From assembly GCF_005869935.1 (NCBI RefSeq), contig NZ_SZQF01000002.1:280608-344607 (forward strand): a stretch of DNA of 64,000 nt, written 5' to 3'. Source of the DNA: Winogradskyella algicola (lineage in GTDB: Bacteria; Bacteroidota; Bacteroidia; Flavobacteriales; Flavobacteriaceae). Numbering within the stretch: position 1 is the stretch's first letter; each line of letters starts with the position of its first letter. Of this stretch, positions 8,614 through 17,100 are shown piece after piece. The translations under genes were made by a program, and so were the position numbers. The notes below the pieces were generated by a model. It saw only the letters and a program-made list of their open reading frames with translations, did no database searches and was not told where the DNA came from.

Positions 8614-9334
8614 TTCTCCTTCTAAATTCACTTAATGCAATAGCTGTTGCATTAGCTACATTTAGGCTCTCCGTGTCTTTGCCTTTTCCAAATTGAGGAA
8701 TTGTAAGGCGTCTATTTACTAATGTTGTGATTGCATCTGAAATACCATTGGCTTCATTACCTAAAACAATAATACCTTCATTTGGCAAATCTGCACTATA
8801 AATGTTCTCGCCATCCATATAGGTGCCATAAACTTCACCTTTATAGTTTGTCATAAATTTTGAAAGGTCCTTATATACAATATTGACTCTCGTTAGAGAA
8901 CCCATTGTAGCTTGTACTACTTTAGAATTGTAACAATCTACGGTATTAAGACTGCAAACCAAATCCGTTACGCCATACCAGTCACAAAGTCTAATAATTG
9001 TCCCTAAATTCCCTGGGTCTCTTACATCATCTAAGGCTACAATCAATCCATCTAGATTTACACTTTTTGATTTCGGTATCTCAAAAACTGCCAATGCAGT
9101 ATTTGGGTTTTTTAAAGCTGATATTTTACGTAGTTCATTTTCAGAAATCTCTACAATCTGGTGTTCTGGAGCGCTAAAAATTTGCTTGGTGGCATATAAT
9201 TTATGAAGTTTAAAATCAGAATCAAGAAATTCGGTAATGCCTTTTATACCCTCAACAGTAAAGAGACCTAACTGTTGCCTGTGTTTTTTTTGATTTAAAC
9301 TTTTAATTAACTTTATGTCTTGCTTTGTAACCAT
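8600..9334 (-). CDS. SpoU/TrmH-family RNA 2'-O-methyltransferase
   Basis: 244 residues with an N-terminal substrate-binding region (KLIKSLNQKKHRQQLGLFTVEG) and a C-terminal SPOUT knot domain. Knot motifs are LDDVRDPGNLGTIIRLCDWYG (split here as LDDVRDPGNLG / TIIRLCDWYG), IIVLGNEANGISDAI and SLNVANATAIALSEFRR. It should methylate a ribose 2'-OH in rRNA or tRNA; the target nucleotide cannot be assigned. It is divergent from tamL, and the tamL promoter overlaps its 5' end. This TrmH-tamL arrangement is common in Flavobacteriia. Confidence 0.88.
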   Translation of the reverse strand: MVTKQDIKLIKSLNQKKHRQQLGLFTVEGIKGITEFLDSDFKLHKLYATKQIFSAPEHQIVEISENELRKISALKNPNTALAVFEIPKSKSVNLDGLIVALDDVRDPGNLGTIIRLCDWYGVTDLVCSLNTVDCYNSKVVQATMGSLTRVNIVYKDLSKFMTNYKGEVYGTYMDGENIYSADLPNEGIIVLGNEANGISDAITTLVNRRLTIPQFGKGKDTESLNVANATAIALSEFRRRTIEM

Positions 9335-9353
9335 TAAAATGTATTTACTTTTG
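9324..9353 (+). promoter_or_regulatory. Consensus housekeeping promoter for tamL
   Basis: TTTG (9324-9327), 18 bases, then TACTTTTG (9346-9353): a perfect TTTG-N18-TAnnTTTG promoter. It overlaps the first codons of the divergent RNA methylase gene. Transcription would begin near 9360, leaving a leader of about 115 bases to the chosen tamL start. Confidence 0.7.
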
Positions 9354-9475
9354 TTGTGGTTAATTACAAAGTAAACCTTTTTTGGACTAATTTTTGTTTA
9401 TAGCAACCAATATCAAAAAACATACATCAAATAAACTTGCAAATTCAAAACTCTATACTTGCTAAATTTCCTAGA

Positions 9476-12001
9476 ATGCTCAAGGGTATTTTGATGTTGG
9501 TTTTTATTACATTTTTAAATTCTTGTGATGTTGTAAAACGTGTAAAATCTAATGAACATTTAATTACCAAAAACACCATCATTGTAGATGATAAGATTAA
9601 TAACGAAGAACGCGTCAACAACATCATTACTCAGAAAACCAATTCTGGTATGAATAGTCTACTGGGTTTTCCTTTAAAACTTCATGTTTATAATTTAGCA
9701 AGACCTAATATAGACTCTATACTACAAGCAAAAGTATTTAGTGACTCTTCTAAGGTACGTTGGAAAACTAAATTATTATCTAAAAAACAATTTGATAAAG
9801 AAATAGAGGCTAGGAAAAACTTTAATAGCTGGCTAAAACGTACTGGTGAAAAGCCTACCATTTATGATGAAGATAAAACATTAAAAACTGTAAATAACCT
9901 CAGAAAATATTATTACAGTAAAGGTTGGTTTGATAATGAGGTGATTTTTGAAGTTGACAAGGACAGTAACAAAAGAGCTGAAGTTACCTACAAAGTCACT
10001 AAAAATGAACCCTACTTTTTAGACTCTTTAAAACCAGTTATTAGTAGTCCATCAATAGATTCCCTTTATCCTAAATTTATTAGAAAAACGCTTCTAAAGA
10101 AAGGAGAACAATACGATGAACAAAATTTTGAAAATGAGCGCGAGCGCATCAACACCTATTTGAGAAATGCTGGTTTCTACTATTTTGGTCAGGACTACAT
10201 TAGGTTTGAGACAGATACTATAGATACTAACCACAAGGTTAATACAGACATTATAATAGCAAACAGAACTGTAAGGACCGAAGATTCTTCTAGGGTTGAA
10301 CCTTTCAAAATTTTTAAAATAAAAGAAGTTAACATATTTACAGACGATAATTTTGATAATCGCTTCAAAACAATTTCTGATACAACAATCTACAAGGACT
10401 ACAATTTATTCAGCAAAGAAAAACTTAGATTTAGGCCTCAGGCATTAACCGATGCTGTTTTTATAAATAAAGGTGATACTTATACAGACTTAGCACGTAG
10501 CAGATCTTTGCGCTACCTTAATGATTTACAAATGTTTAGATATCCAAGTATTGAATACATAGAAAACACCGAGGATACCACATTAACTGCAAATATATAT
10601 CTAGAACCAAAGAAAAAATACGCGCTAAGTTTAGACTTAGATGTCTCTCAAAGCAATATACAGACCATTGGTTTTTCTGTAACTCCTGGTTTAAAAATTA
10701 GAAATATTTTTAGAGGAGCAGAAACTTTAGAAATTAGTGGCATTGCAGCCATTGGTGCTTCAAGAGATGGTAGTGAAGATGATGATGCCTTTTTTGATAT
10801 AAATGAATTTGGTGGTAATATTAGGTTAACAATTCCAAGATTATTTACACCATTCAACACAGATAGTATTATCCCAAAATACATGTCGCCTAGTACAGCA
10901 ATTAACCTTTCTACAACGAGTCAACAGAATATTGGATTAGATAAGCAAACCTTATCCGGACTTTTAAGCTATAATTGGTCACCATCACGAACAGTTTCAA
11001 ATACACTAGAACTCTTTAATGTTCAGTTTGTAAAAAACCTAAATACAAACAATTACTTTGGAGTTTACATAAATTCTTTTAGCAGACTTAATACTATTGC
11101 TAGAAACATTGGCTATATAGCTTCAGAAGAAAATCTATCCATTCCAAATGGAGCCAATCAATTTATTGATGACGTACTCAACGGAAATACAAGTTTATCA
11201 TCTAACGACGATGATTTTATAACAGTAAATAATATTGAAGAACGAAAACAAAGACTTACAGAAAACAACCTTATTTTTTCAACTAGTTTCGATTATAAAA
11301 AAGATAAACGCACAAGTATCTTTGACAATGACTTTTCTATTTTTAAATGGCGCGTTGAGCTAGCCGGTAATTTACTATCTAACCTATCTGAAATATTTGG
11401 TGCGCCAAAAAACAGCGATGGAGATTATGAGGTATTTGGTGTAGCTTTTTCTCAGTATTTTAAAACTGAAGTTGACTATGTAAAATATTTCGACTTAGGT
11501 AAAAACAATGTTTTTGCATTCAGAAGTTATGCTGGCATAGCCATACCTTACGGCAACTCTAACAGTATTCCTTTTGCTGAAAGTTTCTTTGCTGGTGGAC
11601 CTAATGACAATAGAGCTTGGACAGCTTATAATCTTGGACCAGGAAGCTCTAGCTCAACTAATGAATTTAACGAGGCTAACTTTAAAATTCACTTAAGCGC
11701 AGAACAACGTTTCGGACTTTTCGGAGATTTAAGAGGCGCACTCTTCGTTGACGCAGGAAACATATGGAATGTTTTGGACAATGTTGAAGATGATAGAGCG
11801 ACCTTTACTGATTTTAATTCGCTCGAAGATATAGCTGTTGGTTCTGGTTTTGGCCTTCGTTATGATTTCGGTTTTTTTGTACTTCGGTTCGATACTGGTT
11901 TTAAAACCTACGACCCTTCGCAACCAGAAGGTAGTCGTTGGTTTAGAAACTATAACTTTCGAAACGCTGTTTACAATATTGGTATAAATTATCCTTTCTA
12001 A
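9476..12001 (+). CDS. tamL: TamL-type lipoprotein of the BamA/TamA (Omp85) superfamily
   Basis: From the ATG at 9476 the product is 841 residues, beginning with a lipoprotein signal peptide whose lipobox is FLNSC (cysteine about residue 17). A frame extension to a TTG at 9437 would put extra residues before the signal peptide and is rejected. POTRA-like domains occupy roughly residues 20-380, and a surface-antigen/D15 barrel the C-terminal ~430 residues, ending in an aromatic barrel strand (VYNIGINYPF). Bacteroidota carry this lipidated Omp85 protein as the partner of TamB in outer-membrane homeostasis. The neighbourhood (TrmH upstream, fbaA and accD downstream) fits flavobacterial tamL. Confidence 0.88.
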   Translation: MLKGILMLVFITFLNSCDVVKRVKSNEHLITKNTIIVDDKINNEERVNNIITQKTNSGMNSLLGFPLKLHVYNLARPNIDSILQAKVFSDSSKVRWKTKLLSKKQFDKEIEARKNFNSWLKRTGEKPTIYDEDKTLKTVNNLRKYYYSKGWFDNEVIFEVDKDSNKRAEVTYKVTKNEPYFLDSLKPVISSPSIDSLYPKFIRKTLLKKGEQYDEQNFENERERINTYLRNAGFYYFGQDYIRFETDTIDTNHKVNTDIIIANRTVRTEDSSRVEPFKIFKIKEVNIFTDDNFDNRFKTISDTTIYKDYNLFSKEKLRFRPQALTDAVFINKGDTYTDLARSRSLRYLNDLQMFRYPSIEYIENTEDTTLTANIYLEPKKKYALSLDLDVSQSNIQTIGFSVTPGLKIRNIFRGAETLEISGIAAIGASRDGSEDDDAFFDINEFGGNIRLTIPRLFTPFNTDSIIPKYMSPSTAINLSTTSQQNIGLDKQTLSGLLSYNWSPSRTVSNTLELFNVQFVKNLNTNNYFGVYINSFSRLNTIARNIGYIASEENLSIPNGANQFIDDVLNGNTSLSSNDDDFITVNNIEERKQRLTENNLIFSTSFDYKKDKRTSIFDNDFSIFKWRVELAGNLLSNLSEIFGAPKNSDGDYEVFGVAFSQYFKTEVDYVKYFDLGKNNVFAFRSYAGIAIPYGNSNSIPFAESFFAGGPNDNRAWTAYNLGPGSSSSTNEFNEANFKIHLSAEQRFGLFGDLRGALFVDAGNIWNVLDNVEDDRATFTDFNSLEDIAVGSGFGLRYDFGFFVLRFDTGFKTYDPSQPEGSRWFRNYNFRNAVYNIGINYPF

Positions 12002-12083
12002 CAGCATTAATTCATCTACATCGTTTTCGATATTTTATAGTTATTATTCTAATCATCTAGATCAAAAAATGGCTAAAATTCCG

Positions 12084-12091
12084 TATTTTTG
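12084..12091 (+). promoter_or_regulatory. Putative -7 element for fbaA
   Basis: TATTTTTG matches TAnnTTTG and lies 25 bases before the fbaA ATG. No convincing -33 element at the usual spacing. Confidence 0.45.
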
Positions 12092-12116
12092 ATATCTAAT
12101 TTTCAATCATATAATA

Positions 12117-13184
12117 ATGAGTCACAATATCAAACCTGGCGTTGCAACAGGAAGAGAAGTTCAGGAAATTTTCAAATTAGCTAAAGAAAAAGGATTTGCC
12201 TTACCAGCAGTAAATGTTATAGGTTCAAATTCTATTAATGGTGTTTTAGAAACCGCTAAAGCTTTAAATGCCCCAGTTATTATTCAGTTTTCTAATGGAG
12301 GTGCACAATTTAATGCAGGAAAAGGTTTAGGAAACGAAAACCAAAAAGGTGCTATTGCAGGCGGAATTGCAGGTGCTAAACATGTACACCATATGGCAGA
12401 AGCTTATGGAGTTCCTGTAATTTTACACACGGATCACTGTGCAAAAAAATTATTGCCTTGGATTGATGGTTTATTGGATGCTAGCGAAAAACACTTTGAA
12501 GAAACTGGTAAGCCACTTTACAGTTCTCATATGATAGATTTGTCTGAAGAGCCAATTGAAGAAAACATAGAAATCTGTAAACAATACTTAGCTCGTATGA
12601 GTAAAATGGGTATGACTTTAGAGATAGAGCTTGGTATTACTGGTGGTGAAGAAGATGGTGTAGATAATAGTGATGTAGACGCTTCAAAATTATACACGCA
12701 ACCAGAAGAAGTGGCTTATGCTTATGAAGAGTTAAGCAAAGTTAGTGATCAGTTTACCATCGCTGCTGCTTTTGGTAACGTTCATGGTGTTTACAAACCA
12801 GGTAATGTAAAATTAACACCAAAAATTTTAAAGAACTCGCAAGAATATATTACTAAAAAATATAATGTTGGTCACAACCACATTGATTTTGTGTTCCATG
12901 GTGGCTCTGGTTCTACAGTAGAAGAAATAAGAGAAGCTATTGGCTATGGTGTTATTAAAATGAATATAGATACCGATATGCAATGGGCGTTCTTAAGTGG
13001 TGTTAGAGATTATGTACAAGACAATCATGATTACTTACAAACACAAATTGGTAATCCTGAGGGAGACGATGTACCAAACAAAAAATACTACGACCCAAGA
13101 GTTTGGCTAAGAAAAGGTGAGCAAGCTTTTGTTGAACGTCTTAAAAAAGCTTTTGAGGACTTAAATAACGTAGATACTTTATAA
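12117..13184 (+). CDS. fbaA: Class II fructose-bisphosphate aldolase
   Basis: A 355-residue, zinc-dependent class IIA aldolase that cleaves fructose-1,6-bisphosphate to glyceraldehyde-3-phosphate and dihydroxyacetone phosphate (and the reverse in gluconeogenesis). Metal and phosphate-site motifs include VILHTDHCAKKLLPW (zinc histidine, near 100-115), EIELGITGGEEDGVDN (near 170-185), AAFGNVHGVYKPGN (second zinc histidine, near 222) and DFVFHGGSGSTVEEIREA (third zinc histidine, near 262). Length matches E. coli FbaA (about 359). It is followed by a strong terminator. Confidence 0.97.
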   Translation: MSHNIKPGVATGREVQEIFKLAKEKGFALPAVNVIGSNSINGVLETAKALNAPVIIQFSNGGAQFNAGKGLGNENQKGAIAGGIAGAKHVHHMAEAYGVPVILHTDHCAKKLLPWIDGLLDASEKHFEETGKPLYSSHMIDLSEEPIEENIEICKQYLARMSKMGMTLEIELGITGGEEDGVDNSDVDASKLYTQPEEVAYAYEELSKVSDQFTIAAAFGNVHGVYKPGNVKLTPKILKNSQEYITKKYNVGHNHIDFVFHGGSGSTVEEIREAIGYGVIKMNIDTDMQWAFLSGVRDYVQDNHDYLQTQIGNPEGDDVPNKKYYDPRVWLRKGEQAFVERLKKAFEDLNNVDTL

Positions 13185-13208
13185 CATAACAACTCATTCA
13201 AAATTTTC

Positions 13209-13250
13209 AAACCTATCAAAACTGTTTTATAGTTTTGATAGGTTTGTTTA
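13209..13250 (+). terminator. Rho-independent terminator after fbaA
   Basis: A 15-bp perfect stem (AAACCTATCAAAACT / AGTTTTGATAGGTTT) with a 7-base loop, followed by GTTTATTTT. Confidence 0.85.
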
Positions 13251-13277
13251 TTTTAACAATTACATGAAGCAACTACT

Positions 13278-13307
13278 TTTGAGTTTAATTAATTAGTAGT
13301 AATTTTG
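13278..13307 (+). promoter_or_regulatory. Consensus housekeeping promoter for accD
   Basis: TTTG (13278-13281), 18 bases, TAATTTTG (13300-13307): an exact TTTG-N18-TAnnTTTG match. The inferred leader of about 90 bases before accD contains no obvious structure. Confidence 0.7.
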
Positions 13308-13402
13308 CTTTAACTAACTAACAACAATTAATTATAGAATTTTTTTAATCTATGATTAAAATTACCCTAAGCACAGTCTAAGGGTTTAAAAATCAAATTG
13401 AT

Positions 13403-14260
13403 ATGGCTTGGTTTAAAAGAAAAGATAAAGGAATTCAAACGTCTACAGAAGAGAAAAAAGATACTCCAAAAGGACTTTGGTACAAATCTCCTACCGGTAA
13501 AATAATAGACACTAAAGAATTAGAACAAAATTTTTATGTAAGTCCAGAGGATGGCTACCATGTAAGAATTGGAAGTAAAGAGTATTTCGAAATTCTTTTT
13601 GATGACAACAAGTTTAAAGAATTGGATACAAATTTAACATCTAAGGATCCTCTTAAATTTGAAGATACCAAGAAATACCCAGATCGTTTAAAAGCAGCCC
13701 AAGCTAAAACTAACCTTAAAGATGCTGTGCGAACTGCCGTAGGAAAATCTATGGGAGAAGATTTAGTTGTTGCCTGTATGGACTTTGGTTTTATAGGTGG
13801 ATCTATGGGTAGTGTTGTAGGTGAAAAAATTGCAAGAGCTGCAGACTATGCGTTAAAGAAAAAGATTCCATTTATGATTATTAGTAAATCTGGTGGTGCT
13901 CGTATGATGGAAGCAGCCCTATCACTAATGCAGTTAGCTAAAACTTCAGCTAAATTAGCACAACTTGCAGATGCTGGTATACCATATATATCTTTATGTA
14001 CAGATCCAACCACAGGTGGTACTACAGCTTCATTTGCGATGCTAGGTGATATTAATATTGCAGAACCTGGTGCCTTGATTGGTTTTGCAGGCCCAAGAGT
14101 TGTTAGAGATACCACAGGACAAGAACTTCCTGAAGGGTTCCAAACCTCAGAGTTCTTATTAGAACATGGTTTCTTGGATTTTATAACACACAGAAAAGAT
14201 TTAAAGAAAAAGGTAAACCAATATATAGATTTAATTAAAAATCAACCTTTAAGAGCATAA
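13403..14260 (+). CDS. accD: Acetyl-CoA carboxylase carboxyltransferase subunit beta
   Basis: 285 residues of the AccD crotonase-like carboxyltransferase fold, which with AccA transfers CO2 from carboxybiotin to acetyl-CoA to give malonyl-CoA for fatty acid synthesis. Motifs include [18 protein letters not shown] (near 125), [17 protein letters not shown] (near 155) and [17 protein letters not shown] (near 195). The N-terminal zinc ribbon of E. coli AccD (two CxxC pairs) is not preserved: the equivalent sites read YKSPTGK and VSPEDGYH, with no cysteine. The rest of the subunit is complete. A bidirectional terminator follows. Confidence 0.95.
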   Translation: MAWFKRKDKGIQTSTEEKKDTPKGLWYKSPTGKIIDTKELEQNFYVSPEDGYHVRIGSKEYFEILFDDNKFKELDTNLTSKDPLKFEDTKKYPDRLKAAQAKTNLKDAVRTAVGKSMGEDLVVACMDFGFIGGSMGSVVGEKIARAADYALKKKIPFMIISKSGGARMMEAALSLMQLAKTSAKLAQLADAGIPYISLCTDPTTGGTTASFAMLGDINIAEPGALIGFAGPRVVRDTTGQELPEGFQTSEFLLEHGFLDFITHRKDLKKKVNQYIDLIKNQPLRA

Positions 14261-14261
14261 A

Positions 14262-14290
14262 AAAAGCGAGCCAAATGGCTCGCTTTTTTA
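14262..14290. terminator. Bidirectional terminator between accD and a convergent lipoprotein gene
   Basis: GCGAGCC - AAAT - GGCTCGC flanked by A-run and T-run (AAAAAA...TTTTTT), located 3' of both convergent genes. Confidence 0.88.
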
Positions 14291-14312
14291 CTCCAATCAA
14301 CTGAAACTAAAT

Positions 14313-15236
14313 CTAATTTAGCACTATAGGTATTTCTGTACCATTGTTAAAAGTAAACGTCGCTTGGTTATCGCAATTACCTTCACCAAAATCAAAGATA
14401 CCACCAAAATTTGTGCGTTGTACATCAAAAGAACCACTGACAAAGAAAGCACAAATAACTTCTCTTCTTAAAGGGACTAGAACCTCGTAAGTATGTGTGT
14501 TTCCATTTACAAAAGTTGCTGTCCAATCCCCTGTAATTTCAAAAACATTATCGCTAAAAACACCACTTCCAAAGCCTTCAACCCATTCTCTTATCCTAGT
14601 TCCTTCTCTAGAAGCTTGCACACCATTTGGCCAAATAACTGTAACGCTCAGGTTGTGTGTAAACTGTGGATTTCCGTTATCATTAGATAATTCTTTTAAA
14701 ATAGAACGACTTGCAATTACATTTTTAGCATCAAAGTAGAAATCAATTAAATTATAATTAATAGCAATTTGTTGTGCTTCTGGATTTCTGGTATAATCAA
14801 ATACAATCTGTCCCTGTATTAAGTGTCCATTGACCACACATCCTTCTGTACCAAAATCTAACGTTACTTCTCTGTAATTTTGTTGTGCTACCAGAGTAAT
14901 TGTTACGCATTCTGGAATATCTCTTGAGTATGTTTCTCTTGTCGGATTATCTTGCGTGTATTCAATTCTATCTGCCAACTCAAACTCTTGTTGTTCATAA
15001 GCGTCTATAACTAAATCACCTAAAATGTTGTCTATTTGGTCGATTTCAGCAGAACGCTGCACCTCGATTGTATCTTGTGTTACATCTTCTGTTGCCGTAA
15101 CTTCGTCATTATTACTACAAGACGTAAATGTTAAACCTAAAACCAAAAGGCTGAAAATTCCTCTTTTAATGACATTAAAATTTTTACTCACGTAATTAAT
15201 ACCGACTTTTTTGAGTTTGTGATTTGAATAATTCAT
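14313..15236 (-). CDS. Hypothetical lipoprotein
   Basis: 307 residues. After a basic N-terminus the hydrophobic stretch GIFSLLVLGLTFTSC (cysteine near residue 40) is a lipoprotein signal with an unusually long n-region; no later Met is available as a start. The mature part is acidic at first (SNNDEVTATEDVTQ), then beta-rich, with cysteines in ECVTITL, TEGCVVNGH, REVICAF and GNCDNQ that could pair. No family is recognised with confidence; it resembles flavobacterial secreted hypothetical lipoproteins. It is followed on the same strand, upstream, by a histidine kinase, but the 70-base gap gives no proof of an operon. Confidence 0.75.
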   Translation of the reverse strand: MNYSNHKLKKVGINYVSKNFNVIKRGIFSLLVLGLTFTSCSNNDEVTATEDVTQDTIEVQRSAEIDQIDNILGDLVIDAYEQQEFELADRIEYTQDNPTRETYSRDIPECVTITLVAQQNYREVTLDFGTEGCVVNGHLIQGQIVFDYTRNPEAQQIAINYNLIDFYFDAKNVIASRSILKELSNDNGNPQFTHNLSVTVIWPNGVQASREGTRIREWVEGFGSGVFSDNVFEITGDWTATFVNGNTHTYEVLVPLRREVICAFFVSGSFDVQRTNFGGIFDFGEGNCDNQATFTFNNGTEIPIVLN

Positions 15237-15307
15237 GATTACTTTTTTATTGTTAATATGATGTTAAGACTATAACAATTGAAAAAAGTTTAATCGAAAA
15301 ATAAAAT

Positions 15308-16414
15308 TTATGCTTTTCTAAAATAAATTGAAAACTCTGTACCTACGTCTACCTCACTGTTTACAGTAATCTTACCGCCCAAAGATTCAATATGATTTTT
15401 GGTGATAAAAAGACCAATACCTATGGCATCATCGTTATAATGAAAGGTCTTGTACATCTGAAATAGCTTGTCACCAAACTTATCCATATCGATACCTAAT
15501 CCATTATCTTTTATCTTAAATACTATATACTCATCTTCAATCAAAGAGGTTAATTCAATAATGGGTATCCTTTTTTCTGATTTATACTTAATAGCATTGG
15601 TAAGAAAATTTAAAATTATACTATCTAGATATGCTGGCACACCCTTTATATAGTGAGATTCATCTATTTCATTATAAATTAGAGCATTTGAGTTTTGTGC
15701 CATTGCAATAATATTATACATAGCCTTTTCAACATATTCATAAAGATTAAGGTCCTGTAATTTGGAAGGTTCTATTTCTCTAATTTTAGCAACCTCAGTA
15801 AGATGGGCAACGGTCTCTTCCAAATTATCTATTGCTTGCTTAAGCATTATGTAGTTCTCGTTAGCTACTATCCCTTCGAAGTCGTCTTCTAAGAACTTCG
15901 TTAGAGAAGTAAGGTTTCCTGAATGTGATCTGAGGTTGTGCGTTACTATATTGGCAAAAGATGTTAATCTATCGTTCTGCTCTTTAGCTACACTCAACAT
16001 AGCTTTTAACTTATCTTGATTTTTTTGACGGTTGGTTACATCTGTAAATTGCCAAATCATATGCGGCCTACCTTCTTTAAAATATACAAGAGTCACATAG
16101 ATCAATAACCAGATGACATCGCCACTTTTATGAAAATAGCGCTGTTTTACACGATACTTATCAATTTTTCCGCTTATTAACTTCTCAAACTTTTCTTCAT
16201 GCACACCCAAGTCTTCTATAAAGACAATGTTGTCTATATCCATATTAAAAAGCTCGGATTTTGTATAACCAAAAATATCAGAAACGGCTTCGTTCATTTT
16301 AAGCCAATTGCCATCCATACTTACAACAGCAATACCATTATAAGTATTGTTAAACACACGATCGAGAACATCGTATGCATTAGCAACATTTTGAGAAGAG
16401 CGAATAGCTTTCAT
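15308..16414 (-). CDS. PAS-domain sensor histidine kinase (soluble)
   Basis: 368 residues without membrane segments. A PAS/PAC sensor occupies residues ~15-130 (VFNNTYNGIAVVSMDGNWLK ... IWLLIYVTLVYFKEGRPH). A DHp helix region has the likely phosphoacceptor H159 in FANIVTHNLRSHSGNL, and a HATPase domain follows with N-box NFLTNAIKYKS, G1 DNGLGIDM and G2 IGIGLFITKNHIESLGGKI. The H-box (THNLRSHSGN rather than SHELRTPL) is a variant common in Bacteroidota PAS kinases. No response regulator is adjacent, so this is an orphan kinase sensing a cytoplasmic cue. Confidence 0.88.
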   Translation of the reverse strand: MKAIRSSQNVANAYDVLDRVFNNTYNGIAVVSMDGNWLKMNEAVSDIFGYTKSELFNMDIDNIVFIEDLGVHEEKFEKLISGKIDKYRVKQRYFHKSGDVIWLLIYVTLVYFKEGRPHMIWQFTDVTNRQKNQDKLKAMLSVAKEQNDRLTSFANIVTHNLRSHSGNLTSLTKFLEDDFEGIVANENYIMLKQAIDNLEETVAHLTEVAKIREIEPSKLQDLNLYEYVEKAMYNIIAMAQNSNALIYNEIDESHYIKGVPAYLDSIILNFLTNAIKYKSEKRIPIIELTSLIEDEYIVFKIKDNGLGIDMDKFGDKLFQMYKTFHYNDDAIGIGLFITKNHIESLGGKITVNSEVDVGTEFSIYFRKA

Positions 16415-16533
16415 CCTAACTAAATTTTCAGGATCAATAGGAAAAAGCTCTTAATTAGCCAGGGGAGACTTATTAAAACGTTGTTATACAGATTAAAAGT
16501 TACGAAAAAAACCACAAATCACAAAGAAAGTAT

Positions 16534-16541
16534 TATATTTG
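16534..16541 (+). promoter_or_regulatory. Putative -7 element for rpsO
   Basis: TATATTTG, an exact TAnnTTTG match, 55 bases before the rpsO ATG. It supports the start at 16597 rather than the longer frame from 16546, which would begin almost at the transcription start. Confidence 0.55.
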
Positions 16542-16596
16542 CCGCTTGAAAGAAAATCTTTCAAAGTACATAACAATCATTTACAATAATATTAGA

Positions 16597-16866
16597 ATGT
16601 ATTTATCTAAAGAGAAAAAAGAAGAAATCTTCGCAAAACACGGTAAAGGAAAAAATGATACTGGTTCTGCTGAAGGACAAATTGCGTTATTTACGTACAG
16701 AATTAACCATTTAACTGAGCACTTAAAAAACAATCGTAAAGATTACAACTCTGAGCGTTCTCTAGTAAAGTTGGTAGGTAAGCGTAGAGCTTTATTAGAC
16801 TACTTAACTAAAAAGGATATCTTAAGATACCGTGCTATCGTTAAAGAATTAGGATTAAGAAAATAA
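16597..16866 (+). CDS. rpsO: 30S ribosomal protein S15
   Basis: 89 residues from MYLSKEKKEEI, the standard S15 length. S15 binds the central domain of 16S rRNA and helps form intersubunit bridge B4. Family motifs include GSAEGQIALFTYRINHLTEHLK and SLVKLVGKRRALLDYL. The upstream frame extension (17 residues from 16546) has no homology and is excluded. As in many bacteria, pnp lies downstream, here separated by a terminator and a 200-base spacer. Confidence 0.97.
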   Translation: MYLSKEKKEEIFAKHGKGKNDTGSAEGQIALFTYRINHLTEHLKNNRKDYNSERSLVKLVGKRRALLDYLTKKDILRYRAIVKELGLRK

Positions 16867-16879
16867 TCTAAATACGAAG

Positions 16880-16904
16880 ACCACGCTTTTAGCGTGGTTT
16901 TTTG
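16880..16904 (+). terminator. Rho-independent terminator after rpsO
   Basis: ACCACGCT - TTT - AGCGTGGT followed by TTTTTTG, 13 bases after the rpsO stop. Confidence 0.88.
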
Positions 16905-16920
16905 TTTACAATATAACGTC

Positions 16921-16995
16921 TTCGAAAGCGTTTAATTTTCGAATTGAAATAGCAGATGAGATCCCAAAACTAGTTTGGGACTTCGGTTTTTCATT
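16921..16995. repeat. Pair of small inverted repeats in the rpsO-pnp spacer
   Basis: Two palindromes follow each other: TTCGAAA...TTTCGAA (16921-16942) and TCCCAAA - ACTAG - TTTGGGA (16962-16980), the latter followed by CTTCGGTTTTT. The second looks like a further terminator or an RNA processing site. Whether they regulate pnp, as RNase III sites do in E. coli, is unknown. Confidence 0.5.
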
Positions 16996-17100
16996 GGTCA
17001 CAACAACAACTACACAACAACACAACACCAATGTTTAACAAGTTTGATGATCATTAAATTGAAAATTTGATCATTGAGCGTAATCGAAATGAAAATTTTT

